Of a DNA stretch of 64,000 bases, positions 44,654-53,721 are shown one piece after another. Made by a program: the position numbers and the translations under genes. The notes below the pieces were generated by a model that saw only the letters and a list, made by a program, of their open reading frames with translations, had not been told where the DNA came from and did not search any database. This DNA comes from Candidatus Heimdallarchaeota archaeon (GTDB taxonomy: Archaea > Asgardarchaeota > Heimdallarchaeia > Hodarchaeales > Hodarchaeaceae): positions 1,859,435 through 1,923,434 of the forward strand of contig CP070695.1 of NCBI GenBank assembly GCA_020353515.1, written 5' to 3'. Every line of letters begins with the position of its first letter. Position 1 is the first letter of the stretch.

Positions 44654-45367
44654 TTATTTATGACCTACAAGCTTATTTCTGTGGCAAAAGGGGCATCCGC
44701 CTTCTTTACTAAAACATGAACGACAAATAGTTTTTTTACAACTTGCAAAACCACAGTACAATCCTGTACGAGTTCCACATATCTCGCAACGCGGGGTACG
44801 AAGTTTTTGGATCCTTTGATATAGTATAGTGTGCAGTTCAGTATAATAAACAAGAAAAATGAGGATTCCGATCAAAATCAATGAACCAATGGCAATTGGA
44901 TGTGTGGGGGTTAATTCGAAGATAGGATCATATTGCGCATCTTGAAGCATTTCTAAAAATTCTACGTCGTATGTAACGTCTGCTCCGTACAGAGTATTAT
45001 CTGGACGAGTAATATTTAGGTCTTTATAATTTATTTTGAAAATTCGTGTTTCTCCCACCCTCATGCCTATTACTCTTTTTCTAAATATCTCTGACATTGT
45101 TTTTACTCTATTAAACGTCTCATTTATATCTGGTGGCACAGTTGTCCCAAGATAGAGCTCTAAAAATCCATCAGAGAAAAACATATCAGTCCCCCCAGGT
45201 CTTCTATAGGTAATCTTAACTTTCATCTTTACAACATCCCCCCAATCAATTACAACATAATCAGCAGTTGAGGGAGTCACGAAATTTGGTAATATTATAA
45301 ATCCTATAATTAAAATCAATAAAAAACGTTTAACTAATTTAGGATGTTCTTTTTTAGATTTTAGCAT
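44654..45367 (-). CDS. Membrane-anchored FKBP-like prolyl isomerase with cytoplasmic zinc finger
   Basis: 237 residues in three parts. A signal/anchor (FLLILIIGFIILPNFV) precedes an extracytoplasmic FKBP-like domain (about 38-142): WGDVVKMKVKITY, SDGFLELYLG, FRKRVIGMRVGETRIFKI and LYGADVTYDVEFLEML follow the FKBP strand order, including the VIGMxxGE turn. A membrane helix (about 158-175) then leads to a cytoplasmic treble-clef/RING-like zinc finger with cysteines at 194, 197, 205, 210, 215, 218, 225, 228 and His229, enough for two zinc ions. FKBPs catalyse prolyl cis-trans isomerisation and help protein folding. The combination with a zinc finger is not a standard architecture. Activity is not certain, since the active-site aromatic residues are not all evident. 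Confidence 0.75.
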   Translation of the reverse strand: MLKSKKEHPKLVKRFLLILIIGFIILPNFVTPSTADYVVIDWGDVVKMKVKITYRRPGGTDMFFSDGFLELYLGTTVPPDINETFNRVKTMSEIFRKRVIGMRVGETRIFKINYKDLNITRPDNTLYGADVTYDVEFLEMLQDAQYDPIFELTPTHPIAIGSLILIGILIFLVYYTELHTILYQRIQKLRTPRCEICGTRTGLYCGFASCKKTICRSCFSKEGGCPFCHRNKLVGHK

Positions 45368-45453
45368 TTTCTCTTCTTGTCATTTAATATTTACTATTCT
45401 TTCTCTGGAAGTATAGAAGACTAAACTAAAAAATACTACAAAATATTTGTTCA

Positions 45454-46203
45454 TCATAGTTTTGGTAAATCGTAAGCTGCTAATGTTTGATTTACCCATT
45501 CAGTAAATGTTAACTCTTTGTTTAGTATTCTTGTTACCTGGATCTGATATTCTTTTGCTGCAGCTTCAGTAGGAATTATAATGAATTCACACAGCCGATT
45601 ATTTTCTACCCTTTGCATTCTTAACATTGGTTTTTCTAATTTTGAAGTAGAATCAGCACATGCTAGTTCTAATGTTAATAGATGTAAGAAGTCGTGGGCA
45701 GTTATATCAGAGAAAGAATATATGTCCATATCATCCGTGGGAAGAAGATTAAGGAGAAGACGACTCCAATCAAATATCCAAGCCTCCTCGGTGAACCAAT
45801 GAGGTAAGAATTCCTTCCGGCTAACTCTAATTTCAGATAAGACAATGAGGTACCTAATCATGCATTCTCTCACACGATTCATCAGCTCAAGGCCTAGTTT
45901 GTCATACAGGAAATTGAATTTAGAACGCTGTTTTCCTAGTAATATCATGAGTTGAATTAGCTCTTCTAGTTCTTTTTCACTTGGGATTGGTATAAACTGA
46001 GATATTTTTTCCAACCAGTTAATGGTTTCCTTAATTTGAGAATCAGACCTTTCATTCTTAGAAAGCGCCAGAAGTGCACGTTTTACATTATTTTCGTTAA
46101 TTGTCTTTAGTTTTTCTTCCTCTTTAGGAAAACGACTCCTCATTTTTACGATATCACGAATTTGTGACTGGTTAAGCCCAATGAATTCCATTGATTTATT
46201 CAC
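45454..46203 (-). CDS. Helical protein of unknown function
   Basis: 249 residues, soluble and almost wholly alpha-helical by composition; no signal peptide or cysteine cluster. It has a charged N-terminal third (MRSRFPKEEEKLKTINENNVKRALLALSKN), a central region with LMNRVRECMIRYLIVLSEIR and a C-terminal part with YSFSDITAHDFLHLLTLELACADS. The segment SFSDITAHDFLHLLTLELA could be an interaction helix pair. No family recognised. It lies on the same strand as the FKBP-like gene about 90 bases upstream of it and could be cotranscribed. A function cannot be proposed. Confidence 0.6.
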   Translation of the reverse strand: MNKSMEFIGLNQSQIRDIVKMRSRFPKEEEKLKTINENNVKRALLALSKNERSDSQIKETINWLEKISQFIPIPSEKELEELIQLMILLGKQRSKFNFLYDKLGLELMNRVRECMIRYLIVLSEIRVSRKEFLPHWFTEEAWIFDWSRLLLNLLPTDDMDIYSFSDITAHDFLHLLTLELACADSTSKLEKPMLRMQRVENNRLCEFIIIPTEAAAKEYQIQVTRILNKELTFTEWVNQTLAAYDLPKL

Positions 46204-46397
46204 CCTTAATTATCCTAGTAAATGAGATGTGGTCCTTTACTCACTCAAAATACTTTGTCATTAATAAATAAATTCTTTGGTGAAAAAGAGAGTGGTATAT
46301 ATAAAGAGGGTGATTTAGGCAGGATCTCGAAAATAGTTAAGCCCTGTCCAAGAATGAAAGATCTAATTTCCTATTAAATCAGAGTGCAAAACGCATT

Positions 46398-47405
46398 TTA
46401 ACTAGTTTTACCAAATGGTACTTTGCCAGTTCCTTGTAATTCTTTCGGAAAAAAGCAGGCAACCTGATGATCAGGCTTAATTTCGAGTAGTGGAGGTTCT
46501 TCTTGATGACAGATTTCTTGGGCATATTTACAGCGCATTGCAAAGCGACAACAGAGGGGAGGATCAATTGGCGTTGGTACTTCTCCTGATAAGATTTCTC
46601 TTGTTTTCTTTGTGCGAGGGTCAGGTATAGGTACTGCAGCAATTAATGCCTCTGCATATGGATGCTGAGGATTATCAAATAAAGTCCCCACTTCACCTAA
46701 TTCAACAATTTGACCTAAGTACATCACTCCCACGCGATCACAAACATGTCTTACGACTGAAAGGTCGTGTGAAATGAAAATATATGTTAAATCAAAGCGT
46801 TTCTGCAATTCCTCTAAGAGATTGAGAACTTGAGCTCGAACAGAAACGTCTAAAGCTGACACTGGTTCGTCCATTATCAAGACCTCTGGTTGTACAGCTA
46901 GTGCCCGCGCTATAACTACTCTTTGTCTTTGTCCCCCAGAGAATTCATGTGGGTATCTGTATAGATGAAAATTCGCTAAACCAACAGTTTTCATTAATTG
47001 GAGAATTCTTTCCTTTTTTTCGCTTCCTTTAGCTAATTTATGTATATCCAAAGGTTCTCCAATAATATCATAGACGGTCATACGAGGATTAAGACTGGAA
47101 TATGGGTCTTGAAAAATAAGTTGAATTCGACGACGCATTTTAGCAACAGGATATCTTCTCTGGAAAATATCTTTGCCATAATACCAGATAGTACCTTCTG
47201 TAGGATTTAATAACCTAAGAATCAATTTTGCCACAGTTGTTTTACCACAACCACTTTCACCAACTATTCCAAATGTCTCTCCTTTCGTTATTGTGAAATT
47301 TACGTTATCTACAGCGTGGATGTATGAACCTCCACGCGCACCAAAAATACCCATCTGAACAGGGAACTTCTTTGTTAAGTTTTTTGCTTCTAGTATGGTT
47401 TCCAT
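46398..47405 (-). CDS. DppF/OppF-type ABC transporter ATPase (second system)
   Basis: Second ATPase of the right-hand peptide-type importer. Walker [17 protein letters not shown]-loop IFQDPYSSLNPRMTVYDII, signature FSGGQRQRVVIARALA, Walker B LIMDEPVSALD and switch SHDLSV, then CCRFAMRCKYAQEIC. The ATG at 47405 fits the family start (METILEAKNLTKKF); the frame is open further up into the preceding gene. It follows DppD with about ten bases between stop and start. Confidence 0.93.
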   Translation of the reverse strand: METILEAKNLTKKFPVQMGIFGARGGSYIHAVDNVNFTITKGETFGIVGESGCGKTTVAKLILRLLNPTEGTIWYYGKDIFQRRYPVAKMRRRIQLIFQDPYSSLNPRMTVYDIIGEPLDIHKLAKGSEKKERILQLMKTVGLANFHLYRYPHEFSGGQRQRVVIARALAVQPEVLIMDEPVSALDVSVRAQVLNLLEELQKRFDLTYIFISHDLSVVRHVCDRVGVMYLGQIVELGEVGTLFDNPQHPYAEALIAAVPIPDPRTKKTREILSGEVPTPIDPPLCCRFAMRCKYAQEICHQEEPPLLEIKPDHQVACFFPKELQGTGKVPFGKTS

Positions 47406-47415
47406 GACAACCACT

Positions 47416-48438
47416 TTAACTGTAAAGATGACACCGGACAAAATGGCGAGGGCCAATCTCTATTCTTTCAGGAACTTCCTTACTACATATATCCATAACT
47501 TTTTTACAACGGGGATGAAATCTACATCCTGATGGGGGATTAATTAAATTTGGAATGGATCCCCGAATTACTTCTAAATGAGTAAGCTTACGATCTACTC
47601 TTGGAATAGATGATAACAAATCTTTGGTATAAGGATGGGCGGGATTTTCAAAACATTCCAAACAGGAATGTTCTTCAACAATATATCCAGCGTACATCAC
47701 TGCTAATCGATCAGCAATTTCAGCTACAACTGCAAAATTATGAGTAATGTACAACACAGATGTTTGGTATTTTTGTTTAAGCTCTTCAATTAGATTAAGT
47801 ACCTGGGCTTGAATGGTAACATCTAAAGCTGTTGTAGGTTCATCTGCTATTAATAATGCTGGTCTGCAAGAAAGAGCAATGGCAATCATGATTCTTTGAC
47901 GCATTCCCCCAGAAAATTGATGGGGAAAATCTTTTGCCCGCTTTTCGGCATCAGGAATACCTACGACTTTCATCATGTTAATAGCTTCTTCTATCGCCTC
48001 TTCAGGATCCATATTTCTATGAACTCTCAGATTCTCCCCAATTTGGTCGGTCACTGAATATAGAGGATTTAATGAAGTCATTGGATCTTGGAAAATCATT
48101 GAGATTTTTCCACCACGAATTTTCCGCATTTCTTCATCAGACAGCTTGAGGAGGTCTCTATCCTCGAAATAAACTGCTCCACTCATGATCTTAGCTGGAG
48201 GAACAGGCAGCAATTGCAGCATTGAAAGTGCTGATACAGATTTTCCCGACCCAGATTCTCCAATTAGACCAAGGGTTTCTCCCCTATTAATATCAAGATC
48301 AATACCTTCAACAGCCTTAACAACTCCTTCTTCAGTGAAAAAATATACGCATAAACCCTTAACTCTGATTAATGAGTCATTTGGGTCTGTTCCTTTTATA
48401 ATTTTATTTGATTCATCTAATGTAGGAGTATAATCCAA
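47416..48438 (-). CDS. DppD/OppD-type ABC transporter ATPase (second system)
   Basis: First ATPase of the second importer: Walker A GESGSGKSVSALSML, Q-loop [15 protein letters not shown], signature [16 protein letters not shown], Walker [13 protein letters not shown] and switch THNFAV, with a C-terminal [15 protein letters not shown] region. It is divergent from the anchored solute-binding protein gene. The permeases of the system lie 3.2 kb away (51656-53721) on the same strand, with the binding protein and a membrane protein between them. Confidence 0.94.
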   Translation of the reverse strand: MDYTPTLDESNKIIKGTDPNDSLIRVKGLCVYFFTEEGVVKAVEGIDLDINRGETLGLIGESGSGKSVSALSMLQLLPVPPAKIMSGAVYFEDRDLLKLSDEEMRKIRGGKISMIFQDPMTSLNPLYSVTDQIGENLRVHRNMDPEEAIEEAINMMKVVGIPDAEKRAKDFPHQFSGGMRQRIMIAIALSCRPALLIADEPTTALDVTIQAQVLNLIEELKQKYQTSVLYITHNFAVVAEIADRLAVMYAGYIVEEHSCLECFENPAHPYTKDLLSSIPRVDRKLTHLEVIRGSIPNLINPPSGCRFHPRCKKVMDICSKEVPERIEIGPRHFVRCHLYS

Positions 48439-48838
48439 TGATCTTCCCAGCTTTGTGTTTATGTGATGTAGTTAATTCCAAAGATACAATGTTAAATGTT
48501 TTTCTTTCTTCTTTTCTATTATTAAGACATCAAGCTCAAGTAAAAATTTTCGAATAAAAGAAATCATACTCACACATTTAATATTTGATGGAGTTATTTC
48601 AGCTATTTAGAAGAAAGTAAATTTAAAAGAAACCATTAACATTTGAATCTTTTATTTTTTATGAAAAATCCCTTTTCTTTAGGCTTTCAAAACATACTTT
48701 CTAGGAAGATTTGACTAGAAGAAAAACCTTAAAAGAGATTTTGCTTTTTATTAAGACCGTTTTTGGAACGTCTTTTTTTTTATTTACAGAAAAAAATAGA
48801 GAATTTCCAAAAATAATCAAAAAAAGGAGATTTAAACT
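48439..48838. other. Divergent intergenic region between DppD and the binding protein
   Basis: 400 AT-rich bases. The rightward leader ends with AAAGGAG at 48823-48829, which fixes the CTG start of the binding protein. A TATA-like TTTTTATTAAG near 48745-48755 is a possible rightward promoter. No ORF or RNA gene recognised. Confidence 0.4.
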
Positions 48839-50614
48839 CTGAAACACAAATTAAGATTGGTATGTTTTTCTATGATGGTCTTAGGACTAATTGTAGCGAA
48901 TCTACCTGTACCTGTTGCTGCAGCAACAGAACTAGAACTAGATTTGTGGTATATGCCAGTAGAAAGGCCCTACTTCCCAGATGCTAAATCTGTAGCTGAA
49001 ATCATGCAGGCAGATCTAGATGCGATTGGGATTACCACGAGTCTTAAGACCTATGAATGGGGTGAATATCTCGACCGAACCGAAGATGGTGAACACGATA
49101 TGTGTTTACTTGGTTGGAGTGCTGACATAGGTGACCCAGATAATTTCCTGTATGTTCTATTATCTGGTGACTCTGCAGTCGTTGGGACAGCAATGAACGT
49201 TGCTTTCTATGATAATGATGATGTCGATGAATTATTGGATGATGCCCAACAGAGTTTCGTTAAATCTGTTCGAGAACCCTTGTACGAGGAAGCCTGCTGG
49301 CTTATTCACAAAGATTCTCCATGGGTGACCGTTGCTCACTCCCAGAACCTCGCAGGCGTTCTTGACGATGTTTCTGGATATGTAACCAATCCCACAGGAC
49401 AAGGCGCAAATGTCTACGCAAACGTATCAAAAGCTGGTACTGAAACATTAATTGTTGCTCGTGGTGGTGACGCAGTCACTCTTGATCCAGCAGAATGGAC
49501 CGATGGGCAATCGTGGAAAGTTGGTCGCCAAATTTACGATGGGTTATACAACCTTCCAGCAGATTCAATTGATCCCGAACCTGGATTGGCAACAGGCTAT
49601 ACGACATCATCTGACGGATTAGAATGGACCTTTACCCTTCGTGAAGGAGTTCAATTCCACGATGGATCCGATTTCAATGCAGATGCAGTTGTATTCAGTT
49701 TTGAACGAGCTATGTATTGGGATGACAACACATCGGAATATTACACCGAAGGTTGGGTTCCTCCAGAAGCAGGATATTATGATTACATCTATGGTGGTCT
49801 TGATCTCGAAGTGGAAGCTTTAAGCAATTATGTGGTTAAATTCACAATGGCAAAACCTTACGCACCATTCTTAGCCTCCCTATCCATGGGAGTATTTGCT
49901 ATAGTAAGTCCAACCTATGTCAAAGCGCACCCTGGAACTCAAACAACAGATCGTCTTGGTCTTAATCCTGTTGGTAGTGGTCCTTATATGATGGAAGAAT
50001 GGGTTGAAGATCAAACAATTACGCTAGAAGCAAACCCAGATTATTGGGGTCCTGCTCCAAAGATGGATACATTAATCTTCAAAGTTATAACAGAAGCAGC
50101 AACTCGAATAGGGGAATTAACGGCTACAACACCAACTGTTGACATTGTTGATAATGTAGCAGCTGCAGACGCTAAAACTGTTGAAGATGCAAGTGGAGTA
50201 GATCTGTTCTCGCAAGCAGGTATGAATGTCGGTTATCTAGCTATGAACGCATTGAAATGGCCATTTAATGACACAACTCAAGTAGATGACCCTGACTTCG
50301 GTGGAAAAACCACTCACGCTTCTTTAGTACGCCGTGCCTTCCACTACGCGATTAATCGCTCCAGAATTATTGAAGAAGTATATCAAGGACGTGCGATCCA
50401 AGCTAAGAATCCATTACCACCTTCATTCTGGGGTTACAACGACTCTGTTGAAGACTATGCATTTGATCCAGATCATGCCAGAGACCTTCTTCAAGATCTC
50501 GGATATGCAGTTAAAGGTGGAAGAGCAACTGGATTTGATCCTCTCACCACTCTAGTGACTACTTTTGGTGCATGCCTGATCCTTGTTGTAATATATCAGC
50601 GAAAGAAGAGATAA
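48839..50614 (+). CDS. Circularly permuted family-5 solute-binding protein with C-terminal anchor
   Basis: Extracytoplasmic peptide-type binding protein (591 residues). Counting from the TTG at 48857, residues 28-180 match the usual C-terminal part of DppA-like proteins (LDLWYMPVERPYF, KTYEWGEYLDRTEDGEHDM, LLGWSADIGDPDNFLYVLL, HKDSPWVTVAHS); the usual N-terminal start follows (TLIVARGGDAVTLDPAEWTD, residues 197-216; LREGVQFHDG, 261-270); and the body ends at DYAFDPDHARDLLQDLGY (533-550), the point normally joined to the first block. A hydrophobic helix and QRKKR tail close it. The start is taken as CTG at 48839: GGAG at 48826-48829 is nine bases before it, and it supplies MKHKLR, the basic head of the signal peptide that the TTG start lacks. 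Confidence 0.88.
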   Translation: MKHKLRLVCFSMMVLGLIVANLPVPVAAATELELDLWYMPVERPYFPDAKSVAEIMQADLDAIGITTSLKTYEWGEYLDRTEDGEHDMCLLGWSADIGDPDNFLYVLLSGDSAVVGTAMNVAFYDNDDVDELLDDAQQSFVKSVREPLYEEACWLIHKDSPWVTVAHSQNLAGVLDDVSGYVTNPTGQGANVYANVSKAGTETLIVARGGDAVTLDPAEWTDGQSWKVGRQIYDGLYNLPADSIDPEPGLATGYTTSSDGLEWTFTLREGVQFHDGSDFNADAVVFSFERAMYWDDNTSEYYTEGWVPPEAGYYDYIYGGLDLEVEALSNYVVKFTMAKPYAPFLASLSMGVFAIVSPTYVKAHPGTQTTDRLGLNPVGSGPYMMEEWVEDQTITLEANPDYWGPAPKMDTLIFKVITEAATRIGELTATTPTVDIVDNVAAADAKTVEDASGVDLFSQAGMNVGYLAMNALKWPFNDTTQVDDPDFGGKTTHASLVRRAFHYAINRSRIIEEVYQGRAIQAKNPLPPSFWGYNDSVEDYAFDPDHARDLLQDLGYAVKGGRATGFDPLTTLVTTFGACLILVVIYQRKKR

Positions 50615-50628
50615 ATTCATTCTTCATC

Positions 50629-50648
50629 TTTCCCCCTCTTTTTTTTTT
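50629..50648 (+). terminator. T-run terminator after the binding protein
   Basis: Pyrimidine-rich stretch after the stop ending in ten T (50639-50648), a typical archaeal terminator. Confidence 0.5.
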
Positions 50649-50681
50649 AGACTTCTACAGACTAATTTTTTCTAATTTTTC

Positions 50682-51641
50682 TTATTGATAGGTTAATATA
50701 AATCTCTCTATCTGTCGAAATGTATGAATTCTAATAAAACGCTTGAAAATTAAATATAGTTTACTTGTAATTACTAAGAATATAAAAGCAACCACAAAAT
50801 ATTTTACAACAACATGGTTTAGACTACTATCAAAGAAAGAACTAACAATATTATTAACTGAAATGAGACTATTAATGATTTCCCAAAAAGATAAAGCAAT
50901 AGGACTATTGGGATTTGGCCATAAGAAAGTATAGTGAACTAAATTAAAAAAGCGAATCAACCCAGTCTCAATGAGGATATACACACCAAGAGGAAAAGCA
51001 AGCAGCATTCCAGCAATGTACTCTAGCATAAGTCGTGGTTCCCTCCTGAAATAGTCTTTATTTTTGTAAAAACTCTTTAAACTTTCTTCGGAAATATGAT
51101 AAAGCTCACCTATAATAATAAATGGTATTAAAATCTCTACAATAGCAACTATATTAATAAGACCAGGTAGTATGACTTGTAACATCAGAGGAAAGACAAC
51201 CATGATAATAAAAGGAAGCGTAAAAGACCCCTCTCTAAAATATTTAATCATAATATCAATAACTGATTGCTGTCTCTCATTAAGACGTGGGGATAGAAAT
51301 TTTACTTTGAAAAAATTATTTATAGAAAATAAAACTCCGAATAATAGTAGAAAATAGAACATAACTAATAATTCCGTTACATTCAAATCAATTATAATAT
51401 CAATTAAGTTCTGTACTGATATTCCCTTAAAGAACTTAACTAGTGCTTCGTCTCCATACGCGATTATTAGTAATGTATAGGTACAAAATAATCCCACAAG
51501 AAAGAAGATTATCGTTACACTTTGCAGGAAGAATTGCTCTTTCCTTGGTTTTTTTGCCTTGATCAAGCCCTCCGATACTAATTTGACACCCTCCTCAACC
51601 TTCTCAGTCATGAAAATTGTTCGTTCTGGTTCGGAACTCAT
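50682..51641 (-). CDS. Six-helix membrane protein linked to the second importer, unknown
   Basis: 319 residues with about six hydrophobic helices (SVTIIFFLVGLFCTYTLLII, ELLVMFYFLLLFGVLFSI, LPFIIMVVFPLMLQVILPGLI, YIAGMLLAFPLGVYILIETG and others) after a charged cytoplasmic tail. No family recognised. It starts 14 bases after the DppC stop on the same strand, so it is cotranscribed with the permeases and may be an accessory subunit of the importer. The first importer also has an unrelated small membrane protein downstream (33628-34098). Confidence 0.6.
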   Translation of the reverse strand: MSSEPERTIFMTEKVEEGVKLVSEGLIKAKKPRKEQFFLQSVTIIFFLVGLFCTYTLLIIAYGDEALVKFFKGISVQNLIDIIIDLNVTELLVMFYFLLLFGVLFSINNFFKVKFLSPRLNERQQSVIDIMIKYFREGSFTLPFIIMVVFPLMLQVILPGLINIVAIVEILIPFIIIGELYHISEESLKSFYKNKDYFRREPRLMLEYIAGMLLAFPLGVYILIETGLIRFFNLVHYTFLWPNPNSPIALSFWEIINSLISVNNIVSSFFDSSLNHVVVKYFVVAFIFLVITSKLYLIFKRFIRIHTFRQIERFILTYQ

Positions 51642-51655
51642 AATATAAACTCTCT

Positions 51656-52633
51656 TTATCTTTTAAATCGAGGATCAAGTGCCTCGCGTAATCCATCCCC
51701 GACCAAATTGAATGATAATACGGTGAATAATATTGCCATTCCTGGGAAAAAAACTAAATGTGGACCTGAAGCAAAATATTTTCTTCCATCACCAATCATA
51801 GAACCCCACTCTGCTGTGGGTGGTAACGCCCCCAATCCAAGAAAGCTTAATGCAGCTACTTCTAATATAGCAGTACCTATTCCTAATGTCGAGTAGATAA
51901 CTAACACCCCAAGAACATTTGGCAGAATGTGTTTTGTGAGTATTCTGGGTGTTTTGGCCCCTAAAACTTTAGCAGCCTCAACATAGACTAATTCCCGTTC
52001 CACAAAAGTCTGGCCTCTCACGATCCTAGCATAATAAGGGATATATACAATTCCAACGGCCAACATAGCATTTTCCAGACTATTTCCAAGAATTACTAAG
52101 ATTGCAAGGGCTAAAAGAATCGCTGGGAATGCAAGTAATATTTCTAGAATTATAGATATAATTGAATCAATAATTCCCCCAAAATAACCAGCCAATAAGC
52201 CAAAAAAGGTTCCAACTGATAATGAGACAAAAACGGCTAGGAATCCTACGGTTATTGAGATTCTAGCTCCGTAAATTATTCGTACAAAAATATCACGTCC
52301 AACATTGTCGGTTCCAAAAATGTGTTTATCAGATGGTGGTTCAAAACTGGATGCACCACCAGCAAAAATGTCATTTGGTCCGTAGGGGAAGATTGGATAA
52401 TTGAAATAGGTATAGAGAAACTCATCAAGGAAAGAAATTAGAGCTAATAAAAGGAAAAAGCCTAAGATGCCCATACCAAGGAGAGCAGCCTGATTACGAC
52501 GAAATCTTTTAATAATTATTCGCCAGGTCGACGCTCCAGAGACACCCTCTGAGGTAGCCAATCCTTCATTGGATATTTCTTCTGAGAAAAGTGTGTTGTT
52601 AGATTCGGATGTTTTTGATATTTCTTCTTTCAT
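51656..52633 (-). CDS. DppC/OppC-type ABC transporter permease (second system)
   Basis: 325-residue permease of standard size. First helix AALLGMGILGFFLLLALISFL, short first loop with FPYGPNDIFAGG, then HIFGTDNVGRDIFVRIIYGARISITVG and the transmembrane core, EAA loop ELVYVEAAKVLGAKTPRILTKHILPNV, and the ending LREALDPRFKR. It lacks the long extracytoplasmic insertion of the paralogue at 29877-31574. Start two bases after the DppB stop. Confidence 0.93.
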   Translation of the reverse strand: MKEEISKTSESNNTLFSEEISNEGLATSEGVSGASTWRIIIKRFRRNQAALLGMGILGFFLLLALISFLDEFLYTYFNYPIFPYGPNDIFAGGASSFEPPSDKHIFGTDNVGRDIFVRIIYGARISITVGFLAVFVSLSVGTFFGLLAGYFGGIIDSIISIILEILLAFPAILLALAILVILGNSLENAMLAVGIVYIPYYARIVRGQTFVERELVYVEAAKVLGAKTPRILTKHILPNVLGVLVIYSTLGIGTAILEVAALSFLGLGALPPTAEWGSMIGDGRKYFASGPHLVFFPGMAILFTVLSFNLVGDGLREALDPRFKR

Positions 52634-52635
52634 CT

Positions 52636-53721
52636 TTAATCCCTCTTATGATAACGCACTCTAGGATCCAAGTATGCATATATGATATCAGTAATCATAT
52701 TTGCGATAACGAATATAAAAGCGACTATCATAACGAATCCCATAATGATTGGACTATCTCTCTTGGTAATACTCTCCCATACAAATTTCCCTACTCCAGG
52801 CCATGAAAAAATCGTTTCTGTTAAAACAGCACCAGCTAGTAGAGCACCTAAATTCAATCCAATAACTGTTATCGTGGGAATCATCGCATTTTTTGTTACA
52901 TGTTTAATAACAACTAATCTCTCTTTAAGTCCCTTCGAACGAGCGGTTCTTACATAATCTTTTCGAAGCTCTTCAAGCATAGAAGAACGCATCATCCTTG
53001 CAATAACAGCAAGTGGGATTGTTGCTAATGCTAAAGATGGTAAGACAAGCTGACTCACAGTTGAATTGAAAAATGTCCAATTTCCAGTTGTGATACCTGC
53101 CATAAAGGAATCAATTAAATAGAAATTTGTGTATTTTGGTAGATCTGCGCTTAAAACAGGATTAATTCTTCCACTACCTATAAACCAACCAAGATTCTTT
53201 GCAAAGATATCTTGAAGCATGAGACCTAACCAATAAATTGGCATACTAACTCCAATTAAAGCAATAACCATTGTAAGATAATCCACACGGGTATGTTGTT
53301 TGTAAGCTGAGATTATCCCAATTGGGATACCAATTATCGTGGCTAGTAACATCGAAACCAAAGTCAATTCGATAGTAGCAGGAAACCGAATGCCTAGTTC
53401 ATAAACGACAGGAGTAGAATGGATATATGAAATTCCTAAATCAAATTCAAAAATCAGTTTTTGGATAAAAATTAGATATTGTTCCCATGCAGGCCTGTCT
53501 AGTCCCCATTTTCGCTTTATAGCTGCAATTTTTTCGGGAGTAGGATATTTACCAGCTAATTCTTTCGCGACATCACCAGGTAGAACACGAAACAGAATAA
53601 ATACAATAGTTACAATACCTAAAAGTACAGGTATTGCTCTCAACATCCGTTTTAACGCAAATTTAAGGAAGTCACGAAAATCGGACTGAATTTCCGTAAA
53701 AGATTCATTTTTATCAGACAT
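52636..53721 (-). CDS. DppB/OppB-type ABC transporter permease (second system)
   Basis: 361-residue permease: helix MLRAIPVLLGIVTIVFILFRVLPGD, KRKWGLDRPAWEQYLIFI, core IELTLVSMLLATIIGIPIGI, EAA loop LRKDYVRTARSKGLKERLVVIKHVTKNAMIPTITVIG and the end AYLDPRVRYHKRD. It heads the leftward unit DppB-DppC-membrane protein; the ATPases lie beyond the divergent binding protein gene. Confidence 0.93.
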   Translation of the reverse strand: MSDKNESFTEIQSDFRDFLKFALKRMLRAIPVLLGIVTIVFILFRVLPGDVAKELAGKYPTPEKIAAIKRKWGLDRPAWEQYLIFIQKLIFEFDLGISYIHSTPVVYELGIRFPATIELTLVSMLLATIIGIPIGIISAYKQHTRVDYLTMVIALIGVSMPIYWLGLMLQDIFAKNLGWFIGSGRINPVLSADLPKYTNFYLIDSFMAGITTGNWTFFNSTVSQLVLPSLALATIPLAVIARMMRSSMLEELRKDYVRTARSKGLKERLVVIKHVTKNAMIPTITVIGLNLGALLAGAVLTETIFSWPGVGKFVWESITKRDSPIIMGFVMIVAFIFVIANMITDIIYAYLDPRVRYHKRD

